Shown: one piece after another, positions 1-12,013 of the stretch | Position numbering within the stretch: position 1 is the stretch's first letter | Layout: the number at the start of each line of letters is the position of its first letter | From: Stanieria cyanosphaera PCC 7437 | GTDB lineage: Bacteria > Cyanobacteriota > Cyanobacteriia > Cyanobacteriales > Xenococcaceae | Length of the DNA: 64,000 nucleotides | Assembly: GCF_000317575.1 (NCBI RefSeq) | Contig: NC_019748.1 | Span: 1,442,001 to 1,506,000 of the forward strand | Direction: 5' to 3' | Translations under genes and position numbers: made by a program | The notes under the pieces: generated by a model | The model's database searches: none | The model's input: the letters and a program-made list of their open reading frames with translations, nothing else | Told to the model about the DNA's origin: nothing

Positions 1-128
1 TAGGCGTTCCCCTACAAAATAAACAAGTTCAAATTAAACTCAACCAAGCGACAGCAAGTCAACCTCTTCCTGCTACCAATGGTGTTGTGATTCCGATTGA
101 TAGTGTGTTACTTCCTCCTAACTTCTAG
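1..128 (+). CDS. FAS1 (fasciclin)-domain protein, C-terminal end only
   Basis: The open frame entering from the left edge (first full codon at base 3) ends at TAG 126-128. The last residues include TNGVVIPIDSVLLPPNF, which matches the usual end of a FAS1 domain (a NGVVHVID.VLLPP-type strand). FAS1 proteins are secreted or surface adhesion proteins. Only about 41 codons are visible, so signal peptide and domain count cannot be judged. The 3' end overlaps the 3' end of the convergent ftsW by 21 bases. Confidence 0.6.
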   Translation, partial: GVPLQNKQVQIKLNQATASQPLPATNGVVIPIDSVLLPPNF

Positions 129-1286
129 GGATTTTCTTAACCTCATTGGTTCGGTTTGACAATTTTCTCTAGCTACTCTAATTAATAATGCTGCTAATAA
201 CAAACTAGCAATCATCGAGTTAGTACCATAGCTAAAAAAGGGTAAAGGTAAACCTGTGGTAGGCAAAGAACCAGTTGCTACGCCGATATTAATTAAAGAT
301 TGTCCTACCATCAAAATCATCACTCCAATTGCTACTAATCTGGAGATTGGATTGTTACATTTAAAAGCTACTCTTAAAGCCAAAGTTCCGTAACCAAGAA
401 TAAAAACTAAGAGTAAAACACTACCAATAAAACCAAATTCTTCAGCATAAACTGCAAAAATGAAATCTGTAGTACGAATTGGTAAATAGGACAATTTTTG
501 TTGAGATAAGCCAAAACCAGAACCACCTAAACCACCAGACGCGATCGCAAGTAAACTTTGAATTAATTGATAACCTTTACCCTGATAATCTTGCCAAGGA
601 TCGAGAAAAAAGACAATTCGATCGCGTTGATAAGGATTAATATAAATACTCAAAGTAGCTAAACTTAAACCTCCAATTGAAGTCATTAACAACTGACTCC
701 AAGGTAATTGAGCAGCAACCGCTATTAACCACAAACTCATACCACACAAAGCTGTCGTACTCAAATTTGGTTGTTTTAAAATCCCCAGCAAAATTACACT
801 AAAAATAGCTAACCAACCAATTTTTACACCAGAATCTAGTTTTTTCCATTGAGCAAAAAGATAAGCTGCTTGTAACACTAAAAAGGGTTTAATTAATTCT
901 GAAGGCTGTAAAGTAAAAGGACCAATAGCAATCCAACGACTAGCACCATAAGTAGTTTTTCCTAAGCCTGGAATCAAAGTCATAAAAATTGCCAACAAAC
1001 ATACTATTACCATCCAAGGAGAAAGCTTTAAAACCGCTTTTAAAGGGTTATTTACCACTGAAAAAAAACAAACAAAGCCAATCAACACCCCTAATAATTG
1101 GCGTTTTAATAAATAAAAACCATCGTTGTATTCAACTACGCCTTCAGGGAAAGAAGCAGATACCAAAGTAACTAAACCAACCAACAGCCAAACCAAAGTT
1201 AACCAATACAACAATCTTGCTTCTAACGCCCAATGTTTCGTTTGCAAATTAAAGCGAGAACTTAACAACTTGAGATATTGCTGCAC
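108..1286 (-). CDS. ftsW: FtsW, SEDS peptidoglycan glycosyltransferase of the divisome
   Basis: 392-residue polytopic membrane protein of the FtsW/RodA/SpoVE (SEDS) family, which polymerises lipid II into glycan strands at the division septum with a partner class B PBP. Visible marks are about ten hydrophobic segments, GASRWI at residues 114-119, QPSE at 127-130, the TTDFIF segment with the conserved acidic residue (D274) followed by AEEFGF, and the C-terminal GLPLPFFSYGTNSM signature. The length is normal for the family. It starts with ATG 89 bases after apcC, but a terminator between them suggests separate transcription. RodA is the alternative. FtsW is favoured because the protein is the usual size and topology for cyanobacterial FtsW. 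Confidence 0.85.
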   Translation of the reverse strand: MQQYLKLLSSRFNLQTKHWALEARLLYWLTLVWLLVGLVTLVSASFPEGVVEYNDGFYLLKRQLLGVLIGFVCFFSVVNNPLKAVLKLSPWMVIVCLLAIFMTLIPGLGKTTYGASRWIAIGPFTLQPSELIKPFLVLQAAYLFAQWKKLDSGVKIGWLAIFSVILLGILKQPNLSTTALCGMSLWLIAVAAQLPWSQLLMTSIGGLSLATLSIYINPYQRDRIVFFLDPWQDYQGKGYQLIQSLLAIASGGLGGSGFGLSQQKLSYLPIRTTDFIFAVYAEEFGFIGSVLLLVFILGYGTLALRVAFKCNNPISRLVAIGVMILMVGQSLINIGVATGSLPTTGLPLPFFSYGTNSMIASLLLAALLIRVARENCQTEPMRLRKSLEVRRK

Positions 1287-1327
1287 TATTCTAACGAGTC
1301 ATTATTTATTAACCCATTAAAAATAAC

Positions 1328-1350
1328 AAAAAGAGGTCGTTACCGACCCC
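1328..1350 (-). terminator. Rho-independent terminator after apcC
   Basis: Reading the minus strand, GGGGTCG-GTAA-CGACCTC forms a 7-bp stem (one G-U pair) with a tetraloop, followed directly by TTTTT. It lies 26 bases beyond the apcC stop and 42 bases before the ftsW start, so it probably ends the apc transcript. Confidence 0.8.
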
Positions 1351-1375
1351 AATTAAAAACTTTTGTATCTATTTA

Positions 1376-1579
1376 TCACAATAAGCCTGTATTAGTACCT
1401 TGCTTTCCAGTTGCCAATTCTACTTTGAGAATTTTGCCACCCATTTTCATGATTCGCTGTTGCTCACGAAACCAGTTATCATAAGGAACTAATTTAGTAA
1501 AGTAAGTATTTTGAAGTTCGCGCTGAGTCCGAATTCTAGTTTGACTAGGAACACAAGCAGTAACTTTAAACATCCGCAT
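1376..1579 (-). CDS. apcC: ApcC, allophycocyanin core small linker (LC, 7.8 kDa)
   Basis: 67 residues beginning MRMFKVTACVPSQTRIRTQ and ending KQGTNTGLL, essentially the canonical core linker. It caps the trimers of the phycobilisome core cylinders. A longer in-frame extension to 1645 is open, but the family length and a strong ribosome binding site (AGGAGAA on the minus strand, + coordinates 1588-1594, 8 bases from the ATG) fix the start at 1579. It follows apcB after 283 bases and is closed by a terminator, as in typical apcABC operons. Confidence 0.97.
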   Translation of the reverse strand: MRMFKVTACVPSQTRIRTQRELQNTYFTKLVPYDNWFREQQRIMKMGGKILKVELATGKQGTNTGLL

Positions 1580-1862
1580 AAGTTGACTTCTCCTAATGCT
1601 GTTAAATATTCTTTTGTGATTAATATTCGATTTCTTTTGTATCACAGTAAGGCATTAATTTCGGTGATGATGCTCCTTACCGCAAAATCTTAAAAGACTA
1701 AAAACATACTAAGGTCGGGAGTCAAGAGTCAATACTAGATCGCTAAAACTCATCTTTTTTTTCGCGCTCGAAAGACTAAGCCTTGTAGGAACTAGCACTC
1801 ACTCTGGACTTCCCGAACCTCTAAGTTTAAAACTATTTACCAACTTAAGGCCGTATCGGCAA

Positions 1863-2348
1863 TTAGCTCAAGCCAGAGCAAATGTAGTCTAAGTAAACAC
1901 CCATTTCTTTTCCTGCATCAGCACCTACCAAGCTAGCAGTAACTTCTTTGATTGCTTGGATTGCTTGAACAGTTGAAGAAACAGGAACACCTAAAGAATT
2001 ATAGGTTTCTTTTAAGCCGTTGAGTACGCGCTCGTCTAAGATGGAAGGATCGCCAGCTAACATAGCGTAAGTAGCATAGCGGAGATAGTAGTCGAGGTCA
2101 CGAATACAAGCAGCATAACGACGAGTGGTATACATATTACCACCAGGACGAGTTACGTCAGAATATAGCAAAGATTTTGCTACTGCTTCTTTAACGATGG
2201 TAGCTGCATTAGCACTAATTACGCTAGCTGCACGTACTCTTAATTGACCAGTTTTAAAATAGTTTTTGAGCTTGTCCATTGAAGCACCATCGAGGTACTT
2301 ACCTTGAACGTCAGCAGAATTAATAACAGAAGTAATTGCGTCTTGCAT
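1863..2348 (-). CDS. apcB: Allophycocyanin beta subunit
   Basis: 161 residues, the standard length of a core biliprotein. Cys81 in [14 protein letters not shown] is the phycocyanobilin attachment site, and Asn71 in PGGNMYTT is the position that is N-methylated in beta-type biliproteins. It pairs with ApcA to form the (alpha-beta)3 trimers of the phycobilisome core. Start ATG has AAGGAA upstream. It lies 108 bases downstream of apcA in the same operon. Confidence 0.98.
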   Translation of the reverse strand: MQDAITSVINSADVQGKYLDGASMDKLKNYFKTGQLRVRAASVISANAATIVKEAVAKSLLYSDVTRPGGNMYTTRRYAACIRDLDYYLRYATYAMLAGDPSILDERVLNGLKETYNSLGVPVSSTVQAIQAIKEVTASLVGADAGKEMGVYLDYICSGLS

Positions 2349-2456
2349 AGCTTTGTTTCCTTATCTCACCTAAGTCTTAAATGCCTGAACAATGACAAGT
2401 TAGTCTATACTTTAGGGAAGCTTGATGCATTTAGAGAAGTAGCTAAAAGCACTACT

Positions 2457-2942
2457 CTACTGCATTGCTCCAATGACGTAGTCAAAGTAAGAAGCAGCTT
2501 CAGAAGCATCTTCTACAGACATCATAGAAGTAGCAACATCTTTCATTTCGCGAACGCTTTGAGCAACTGCACCAACGTCAGTTCCTAAAGACTTGTACAT
2601 TTCGCGAACACCAACTAAACCAATTTCTTCGATGGGAGTTACATCGCCTGCTACTACACCATAGGTGACTAGACGGAGATAGTAATCCATATCGCGTAAG
2701 CAAGTAGCGGTCATTTCTTCTCCGTAAGCATTACCACCAGGAGAAACAATATCAGGACGTTTTTGGAATAAAGCGTCACCTGCTTGTTTAACAATCCGCT
2801 CGCGAGATTCAGTTAAAGTTTGTGCAATCCGCAGACGGCTTTCACCAGAAGTAACAAAAGCTTTGATTCTTTCTAACTCGCCAGGGCTCAAGTAACGAGC
2901 TTCGGCATCAGCATTCACGATTGACTTCGTGACAATACTCAT
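2457..2942 (-). CDS. apcA: Allophycocyanin alpha subunit
   Basis: 161 residues with the chromophore Cys81 in [13 protein letters not shown] and the PGGNAYGEE segment typical of ApcA. It forms the core heterodimer with ApcB and passes excitation energy to ApcE and the photosystems. A strong GGGAGGAA ribosome binding site (+ coordinates 2950-2957) precedes the ATG. The 736-base gap to apcE suggests its own promoter besides any read-through from apcE. Confidence 0.98.
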   Translation of the reverse strand: MSIVTKSIVNADAEARYLSPGELERIKAFVTSGESRLRIAQTLTESRERIVKQAGDALFQKRPDIVSPGGNAYGEEMTATCLRDMDYYLRLVTYGVVAGDVTPIEEIGLVGVREMYKSLGTDVGAVAQSVREMKDVATSMMSVEDASEAASYFDYVIGAMQ

Positions 2943-3678
2943 GAACGGATTCCTCCCAAAAAAACAAAATTAGATTTTGAGTGACCTTATCTTGAAGATT
3001 AATCTTTCTCCAATCGATTTTTCAGCTATTGCTCCTAATTTGATGATTAAGTACCTGTTACTGTCGTAATCAAGACTCAACCAGTTAGAAGTGTGCTAAT
3101 TAAATATCCTCTCACTTTTTTGTACTAAGGATACTGTTTGCATAGTCTGATTAACCAGATTAGAGTTGAGATTTTTCATTCTTGGTGTTTGTCGCCTAGT
3201 TTTTAATTTTCAGCTACAAAATAGTATTGCAGCTAGTTCGACCAATAAATCAAAGATGGTTACTGCCTTAACAAACTTTTACATAAGGTAAATATTTTGA
3301 TATAAATGGCGAGCATTTGGTCTTGAATTTTGATGAAAATAACCCCAACTGGGGAAAACCATAGCTATCAAACACTCAAAAGAATTTTTTACAGCAACCT
3401 GACCCAATTATTTTGCGACATTTCGTTCACTTAAGCTATTTTTTCTTAATACATTGTAATATTAAGTTCAGAAAACTTAGAGCGCTCGCTTTGAGTCAGG
3501 ATCATTTTCATTTGATAGGTAGTAACCTGCAATTGGACTTAACTCTTTTCTAAACAAGACTATAGTTGATGGTTTCCTACTTTAAATTACCAAAGGTTTG
3601 AGTAATTGACTAAGAACCACCAACTAAGAATGGTTGAATTGGTTTGCTAGCTAAAGAGCAACTAAACCTACCATTAGT
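2943..3678. other. Long apcE-apcA spacer, no gene seen
   Basis: 736 bases without a credible ORF on either strand. It must hold the 3' end of the apcE transcript and the leader or promoter of apcA. I see the apcA ribosome binding site at its left end, but I could not pick a single convincing -35/-10 pair or a strong terminator. Confidence 0.6.
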
Positions 3679-6641
<2,963 letters not shown>

Positions 6642-7904
6642 TTATGCCATCATGCCACTAAAGAAATCGATTGTATCTTTTAAAGCAATAATAAAGTCAT
6701 CAATTTCGGCACGAGTGTTGTAAAAATATAAGCTTGCTCTGGCACTACCAGAAGCATCAAAAAGACGATGTAATGGTTGGGTACAATGGTGTCCAGAACG
6801 AATTGCTACTCCTTCATGATCGAGTAAGGTTGATAAATCACTGGCGTGAATTCCTTGTACATTAAATGCAGCTAAAGCAGCCCGATTTTTCCCATCAAGT
6901 TTTGAGGTTGCACCATAAATTCTTAGTTGGGGAATTTCCACTAATTTTTTAAATAAATAAGTAGTTAATTCTTCTTCGTAGGCATGAATTTTTTCCATAC
7001 CAATTGCAGTTAAATAATCAACGGCTGCTCCAAGAGCGATCGCTTCTCCAATCGCTGGTGTTCCCGCTTCAAATTTATGAGGTAATTCTCCATAGGTTGA
7101 ATGGTCAAAATAAACTTCAGAAATCATTTCACCGCCACCTAAAAAAGGAGGCATTGCTGTTAGTATTTCTTTTTTGCCATAGAGAAAACCAATTCCTGTT
7201 GGTCCACACATTTTATGTCCAGAAGCTACTAACCAGTCACAATTAATTTGTTGAACATCAATAGCCATGTGAGGGACACTTTGACAAGCATCAACTAATA
7301 CTTTCGCCCCGAATTGATGGGCTAATTCAATAATGTTTTCAATAGGATTAATACAACCTAAAGTATTAGAAACGTGAACAACTGCGACAAGTTTAGTTTT
7401 GTTTGACAATAAAGATTTATATTGTTCTAAATCAAATTCTTCTATCTCAGTTAATTGTACGTATTTAATGACTGCACCCGTCTTCTGAGCAATAATTTGC
7501 CAAGGAACGATGTTACTATGATGTTCCATGACAGAAAGAATAATTTCATCACCGCGATTTAAATTACTTAAACCCCAACTATAGGCAACTAAATTAATTG
7601 CCTCCGAAGCATTACGAGTATAAATAATTTCTTCTCGATGAGCAGCATTAATAAATTTAGCAACTTTATTTCTTGCTCCTTCATAACCTTCAGTTGCTCT
7701 AATACTTAAACTATGTGCGCCACGATGAACATTAGCGTTATCTTTTTCATAGTAATTAAGCAAGGCATTTAAAACTGCTTGAGGTTTTTGAGAAGTAGCA
7801 GCATTATCAAAATAAATTAAAGGTTTTTCGTGGATTTCTTGAGCTAAGATTGGGAAATCTGAACGAACTAAATCGGCAATAGTTTTGGCTTGGGTAAAAG
7901 TCAT
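6642..7904 (-). CDS. sufS: SufS, group II cysteine desulfurase
   Basis: PLP-dependent desulfurase that supplies persulfide sulfur for Fe-S cluster assembly. The PLP lysine is in [13 protein letters not shown] (K231 from the chosen start), the active-site cysteine is in RSGHHCTQP (C374), and EHHSN and DACQ-type PLP contacts are visible. About 420 residues is normal for SufS. The frame also opens with TTG two codons earlier (7910), but I chose ATG at 7904. Last gene of sufC-sufD-sufS, 105 bases after sufD. Confidence 0.92.
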   Translation of the reverse strand: MTFTQAKTIADLVRSDFPILAQEIHEKPLIYFDNAATSQKPQAVLNALLNYYEKDNANVHRGAHSLSIRATEGYEGARNKVAKFINAAHREEIIYTRNASEAINLVAYSWGLSNLNRGDEIILSVMEHHSNIVPWQIIAQKTGAVIKYVQLTEIEEFDLEQYKSLLSNKTKLVAVVHVSNTLGCINPIENIIELAHQFGAKVLVDACQSVPHMAIDVQQINCDWLVASGHKMCGPTGIGFLYGKKEILTAMPPFLGGGEMISEVYFDHSTYGELPHKFEAGTPAIGEAIALGAAVDYLTAIGMEKIHAYEEELTTYLFKKLVEIPQLRIYGATSKLDGKNRAALAAFNVQGIHASDLSTLLDHEGVAIRSGHHCTQPLHRLFDASGSARASLYFYNTRAEIDDFIIALKDTIDFFSGMMA

Positions 7905-8009
7905 AATCAATTATCGATATTTTTTTGTATAAAACAAACTGGTAAGCAAATCAATGCAGATAAACAACTTAAATTATTGTTAGCTGATTCTGCATCATTC
8001 TCACACTCA

Positions 8010-9344
8010 TTAACTACTAGTTTTCTTAGCTACGATTGTTGCTATTTTAGTAGACAAAGATTTAAGTGAAATACGCTCAATAATTTCTGCGGTAAAACCA
8101 TTAATTAATAACTGACGAGCATTATCTTCAGTTAAACCACGACTACGAAGATAGAAAATTTCTTCAGCTTCTAATTGACTAACAGTTGCACCATGAGAAC
8201 ATTTAACATTATCAGCAGTAATTCGTAACTCTGGTTTAGTATCAACACGAGCTTTGGGAGATAATAATAAGTTACGATTCAACTGAGCAGCATTAGTTAG
8301 TTGTGCTGCTTTGGGAACAAATACTTTACCATTAAAGATAGTATGAGCGCGATCGCTTACTAAACATTTATGTAACTGATTGGTAGTACCATGAGGTTTG
8401 CTTAAAGCAATAATACTATGAGTATCGGCGGTTTGTTCGCCGTTAGCTACAGTTAAACCATTGAGATAGGTTTCTGTTTGTTCTCCTTGTTGAGAAATTT
8501 CAGGGTTATGACGAGATATCTTACCACCGAAGTTAAATTCAGTTAAAGTGTAACGACTAGCACGTGCTTGGGAAACGGCTGTTTTTCCAATATGATAGGC
8601 AGTTTCTGACTCTGTTTGAAAACGAGTATGATTAATTTGAGCATTTTCTCCTAACCAAATTTCAGTCACAGCATTAGTTAGATAAGAAGATTGCCCAGTA
8701 TACTCTTCAATTATATTTAAACTACAATTTTTTTCGGCAACAATCCAGCTTCTTGGTTGAGAAAAACTAATGGAATCTTCTGTAACAGAAATAAATAACA
8801 AATGAATTGGTTGTTCAACTACAGTATTTGGTGCAGCCCAAATAATTGCCACGTCAGTAATACTAGCAGTGTTTAAAGAAGTAAAAACCTCTTCTGCACC
8901 TGCTTGAGTTCCCAAATAGGGACGGAAATATTTACAATAAGCTTCTGGTAAATTAGTTAGATTCCCAACGTAAATACCTTTGGGTAAACCTGAAGTATTC
9001 GATAACTCAGGCGCATACAACCCGTTAACAAAAACAATGCGACTTTCAGTAGCTTCGGGAATCAAATCAATTGTATCGCTTTCAACAGTACCAGACTTAG
9101 CAGCAGTAAAATCTAAATCAAGTAGAGATGATAAATCTGTAAACCGCCATTCTTCATCTTTTTTACTAGGAAATTTCAACCTAGATACCCAAGATGCAGA
9201 TTGTTCTCTTAAATTTTCTAGCCAAGTGGACGTTTCTGAATCTAGTTTCTCTTTGGGAACAGAAGAACGTTGTTGTAAGATTTTAAGTAAGAAAGGATCG
9301 CTCTTAATTTGTTCTCTAGAAGTTATCATCGATGATTGACTCAT
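8010..9344 (-). CDS. sufD: SufD, Fe-S cluster assembly scaffold subunit
   Basis: 444 residues of the SufB/SufD beta-helix family. The N-terminal part has KDEEWRFTDLSSLLDLDF and the C-terminal core has CSHGATVSQLEAEEIFYLRSRGL, both typical of SufD. SufD partners SufB and the ATPase SufC in the SufBC2D complex that builds clusters and acquires iron. Its ATG shares one base with the sufC stop (TAATG at 9346-9342), so translation is coupled. Confidence 0.95.
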   Translation of the reverse strand: MSQSSMITSREQIKSDPFLLKILQQRSSVPKEKLDSETSTWLENLREQSASWVSRLKFPSKKDEEWRFTDLSSLLDLDFTAAKSGTVESDTIDLIPEATESRIVFVNGLYAPELSNTSGLPKGIYVGNLTNLPEAYCKYFRPYLGTQAGAEEVFTSLNTASITDVAIIWAAPNTVVEQPIHLLFISVTEDSISFSQPRSWIVAEKNCSLNIIEEYTGQSSYLTNAVTEIWLGENAQINHTRFQTESETAYHIGKTAVSQARASRYTLTEFNFGGKISRHNPEISQQGEQTETYLNGLTVANGEQTADTHSIIALSKPHGTTNQLHKCLVSDRAHTIFNGKVFVPKAAQLTNAAQLNRNLLLSPKARVDTKPELRITADNVKCSHGATVSQLEAEEIFYLRSRGLTEDNARQLLINGFTAEIIERISLKSLSTKIATIVAKKTSS

Positions 9345-10120
9345 TATGCACCTACCTCCACCACAGCTTTGTCATCGAGGAAGTCATAACCACGAGATTC
9401 TAATTCTAAGGCTAATTCTTTACCGCCACTAGTTACAATTTGTCCATTTTGCATCACGTGAACAAAATCTGGTTCGATGTAATTGAGTAACCTTTGATAG
9501 TGAGTAATGACGAGGTAACCTTTTTCAGGAGTTTTGAGTTGATTGACACCTTCAGCTACAATTTTCAAAGCATCAATATCTAAACCAGAATCAATCTCAT
9601 CTAAAATAGTCAAGGTAGGATTGAGTAAAGCCATTTGCAAAATTTCGTTACGCTTTTTCTCTCCACCAGAAAAACCTTCGTTGAGACTTCTTTCTAAAAA
9701 GCTCGATTTCATTTGAACAATTGCCAACTTTTCTTCGATTAAGTCTTCAAAATCAAAAGTATCGATTTCTTCCAAACCTTCATGTTTCCGTTTGGCATTA
9801 TAAGCAACTCGCAGAAAATCTAAATTACTAACCCCAGGAATTTCTAAAGGATACTGAAAAGCCAAAAAAATACCATTTAAAGCTCTTTCATTAGGCTCTT
9901 GCTCTAAAATATTTTCACCTTTGTAAATAATTTCACCACCAGTTACTTGATAGTCGGGATGTCCAGCAATAATTTTAGATAGGGTGCTTTTTCCCGAACC
10001 ATTACGCCCCATGATGGCATGAACTTCTCCCGCTTTAATTTCCAAATTGACACCTTTAAGGATCGGCGTGCCGTCTACACTAGCAGCAAGATTGTGAATT
10101 GATAAAATAGTTTCGCTCAT
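9344..10120 (-). CDS. sufC: SufC, Fe-S assembly ATPase
   Basis: 258-residue ABC-type ATPase. Walker [10 protein letters not shown] at residues 38-46, signature SGGEKKR at 151-157, Walker B ILDEIDSG at 172-179 with the SufC-typical GLDIDALK after it, and an H-loop histidine in VITHYQRLL. It powers the SufBC2D scaffold. First gene of the local suf operon. Two SufR-like operators lie 117-179 bases upstream. In most cyanobacteria sufB precedes sufC, but here it does not. Confidence 0.97.
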   Translation of the reverse strand: MSETILSIHNLAASVDGTPILKGVNLEIKAGEVHAIMGRNGSGKSTLSKIIAGHPDYQVTGGEIIYKGENILEQEPNERALNGIFLAFQYPLEIPGVSNLDFLRVAYNAKRKHEGLEEIDTFDFEDLIEEKLAIVQMKSSFLERSLNEGFSGGEKKRNEILQMALLNPTLTILDEIDSGLDIDALKIVAEGVNQLKTPEKGYLVITHYQRLLNYIEPDFVHVMQNGQIVTSGGKELALELESRGYDFLDDKAVVEVGA

Positions 10121-10236
10121 TGTCAGGTTCGTTTTCTCTCAAGTAATTCTATAGTGTTCGATTGTGCTACCAAATAGCGATGACAAAGAAGCGCAAGTTC
10201 TAGATGATGATTAGATGGCGCGCTTTAAGTTTGTAG

Positions 10237-10299
10237 TTAAACAACACTTTTGTTGTTTAAATCCATTGTAGGATACATTAACAACAAAGATGTTGTCAA
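10237..10299 (-). promoter_or_regulatory. Candidate SufR-controlled promoter of sufCDS with two operators
   Basis: Two inverted repeats of the form CAAC-N6-GTTG occur 40 bp apart, centre to centre. Operator 1 (10237-10260) has perfect 10-bp arms TTAAACAACA / TGTTGTTTAA around CTTT. Operator 2 (10278-10299) has 9-bp arms with one mismatch, TTAACAACA / TGTTGTCAA, around AAGA. On the minus strand a TTGACA -35 (10294-10299) sits in operator 2, and TATCCT (10270-10275) 18 bases later fits a -10, putting the start point against operator 1. CAAC-N6-GTTG is, as I recall, the reported palindrome of the cyanobacterial Fe-S repressor SufR. The exact start point is inference. Confidence 0.75.
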
Positions 10300-10599
10300 A
10301 GTCGGTTTTAATTTAGTTTGATTGGGTTATCCCTCTTATGTCACTCTCCGAATTCAAGTAGTAACAAATCGAGAAAATTATTCCGAAAGAAAAAATGGCC
10401 GAAATTGATTTATGGTACTAATTAAACGATGAAATCCTAAGAGCAAAGAAGAGTCCCTCTACCTCTACACAACTTTTAAATGGTGTATGCCAACAGGATT
10501 TAATATCAAATTGCATTGATCGGTTTTCATTCTCAAGAGATTTTTCCTGCCTCAGAATGAGACACTTACTTTCTGTCATTGCTAAACACCAAAGAATTT

Positions 10600-10843
10600 T
10601 TATTCTCTATTGTCCCACCACTCATTTGGGCCAGGTAATCGAGCTAATTGTTGGTAAACTAAAGTTGGCAACTCTTTGAGCGAATAACTGTAAGTTAAAT
10701 CTATCAACTTTTAAGCAGTCATTATTAGTGAATCGCGAACTACTAATTCAGAAAGTCTCATTGGATTATAAATACCCGAAGCCACTTCTACACTAGCAGG
10801 AGCGAACCTCTCGCGTTTATCTGCATTTATTGCGGTAATATAT
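10600..10843 (-). pseudogene. Possible decayed coding remnant
   Basis: One minus-strand frame reads as protein-like for about 80 codons with a single internal TAA at 10711-10713. The downstream part includes YSLKELPTLVYQQLARL and PGPNEWWDNRE before TAA 10600-10602. The upstream part includes ASGIYNPMRLSELVVRDS. It has no start codon or ribosome binding site, and its 5' end runs into a repeat. I do not recognise the family. It may be the tail of a gene lost by rearrangement. Confidence 0.3.
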
Positions 10844-10876
10844 TAAACGCGATCGCCCGATGATCCATTTTCACCC

Positions 10877-10904
10877 GTAGGGGCGAACGGCCGTTCGCCC
10901 CTAC
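10877..10904. repeat. 28-bp perfect palindrome
   Basis: GTAGGGGCGAACGG is followed immediately by its exact reverse complement CCGTTCGCCCCTAC. This is a GGGCGAACG-type extragenic palindrome of the kind scattered in cyanobacterial genomes. There is no T-run on either side, so it is not a normal terminator. Confidence 0.9.
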
Positions 10905-11208
10905 CATCGCCATATCAAACCGATTTACCCATTTTTCGCGATCGTAATCACCTATTCATCCCTACAATAATCACACCGAATTTATCGAATCGATCTATAT
11001 TTCTTAACCGTAATTACCCGTTCGCATCTACAATATCCACGAAAACCCATTAAATAATAGAATTAATCGCTATTACAAAATCGATTAAAAAAATTTTTTC
11101 CGATGATGATATAAAAAATGATCGAAGTGGGTAATTTTTAAATAGGAAAGGAAAATAACAAAAATCACCCACAAAAACACAAATCACAAACATATAAGGA
11201 AGGATAAC

Positions 11209-11718
11209 ATGAATAACCTATTTGCTGCAAAATTATTACAAAATCTTCGTAACAAAAAAGGTAACAAAGGTTTCACATTAATTGAATTATTAGTAGTTGT
11301 AATTATCATCGGTGTACTTGCTGCTGTTGCGCTACCTAACTTGTTAGGACAAGTATCTAAAGGCAGACAAGCAGAAGCCAAAACCAACCTCGGTGCTTTA
11401 AACCGCGCCCAACAAACTAATCGTTTAGAAAAAGCTACTTTCGCTAACATTACTAATGCCAACTTTCCAGTAAAAGTTACCGGACAATATTATGATTTTA
11501 CTGGTGGTCAAGATGATGGTGGCTTTAGTGGTGTTATGACAGGTATAGCTAAAACCCAATACGAAAATGACGTATTAGACTATGCTGCTGGTGTAGCTTA
11601 CTTCGAGGGTACAATTAATGCTGCCATTTGCGAAGAAACAGCTATTAATGCTGCCGACCAAGATGTTACTGATAATGGTGACGGAACGGTGACATGTGTT
11701 GGCAATCCTGTCAACTAA
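11209..11718 (+). CDS. Type IV pilin-like protein (PilA-type)
   Basis: 169 residues with a 22-residue leader rich in Lys/Asn ending KKGNKG, then FTLIELLVVVIIIGVLAAVALPN, a textbook prepilin peptidase site with Glu at +5 and a hydrophobic assembly helix. The C-terminal half has a cysteine pair (AAICEE and VTCVG) that could form the D-region disulfide. It would be processed by PilD and assembled into type IV or pseudo-pili. A strong AAGGAAGG ribosome binding site precedes the ATG. A terminator follows, so it may be transcribed separately from the second pilin gene. Major versus minor pilin cannot be decided. Confidence 0.88.
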   Translation: MNNLFAAKLLQNLRNKKGNKGFTLIELLVVVIIIGVLAAVALPNLLGQVSKGRQAEAKTNLGALNRAQQTNRLEKATFANITNANFPVKVTGQYYDFTGGQDDGGFSGVMTGIAKTQYENDVLDYAAGVAYFEGTINAAICEETAINAADQDVTDNGDGTVTCVGNPVN

Positions 11719-11794
11719 TGTTATGACAATTTAAGCTTTGCCCAGCATATTATGGTTTAAGCTGATTCTCTCAATTGTCAAAATCTAAATATAC

Positions 11795-11850
11795 TGGGGA
11801 AGAAAACTTAACTTTTTGCTATAAGTTCTTCCCCATTTATATTTTTAATA
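11795..11850 (+). terminator. Likely terminator after the first pilin gene
   Basis: TGGGGAAGAA(AA)CTTA at 11795-11810 pairs with TAAGTTCTTCCCCA at 11822-11835 (two bulged bases), followed by TTTATATTTTTAAT. The stem is strong, the U-tract interrupted. Confidence 0.65.
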
Positions 11851-11866
11851 TTAATCAACCTAATTT

Positions 11867-11978
11867 TATAGCAATTCTCAATTTGGTAAAATACACCCAT
11901 GCTGAAGTTAGGTAAGAGGAAAGACAAATTTTTTAACTAAGTTTAAATTTGTACTTCATCTATTTGAGAACCGCTATA
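11867..11978. repeat. MITE-like element with terminal inverted repeats
   Basis: A 112-bp segment bounded by TATAGCAATTCTCAATTTGG (left) and ATTTGAGAACCGCTATA (right, inverted), matching at about 15 of 20 positions. It contains no ORF. Its length and ends suggest a small non-autonomous element between the two pilin genes. Confidence 0.45.
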
Positions 11979-12013
11979 TTTCACAATAAAAATTAAATTT
12001 ATTATTGAATATC

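Larger units (their letters stand above)
10300..11208. other. Gene-poor stretch upstream of sufC and the pilin operon
   Basis: 909 bases with no intact gene. Contents from left to right are a minus-strand stretch that reads like decayed coding sequence (10600-10843), an AGCGAGAGGTTCGC-type repeat shared with about 15848-15861, a 28-bp perfect palindrome (10877-10904), two degenerate copies of its flank at about 61- and 66-bp spacing (CTACAATA at 10962 and 11028), and an AT-rich leader before the pilin gene with an AAGGAAGG ribosome binding site. I see no trace of sufB or sufR. Confidence 0.6.

Noticed and set aside
1580-1645. N-terminal extension of ApcC (89-residue frame)
   Set aside because: ApcC is 67 residues throughout cyanobacteria, and a strong ribosome binding site precedes the internal ATG at 1579.
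1849-1860. GGCCGTATCGGC hairpin after apcB as terminator or attenuator
   Set aside because: Only a 4-bp stem and no T-run on the minus strand, too weak to call.
10300-11208. Degenerate sufB or sufR in the gap upstream of sufC
   Set aside because: I looked for SufB C-terminal and SufR cysteine motifs on both strands and saw none. The remnant there reads like something else.
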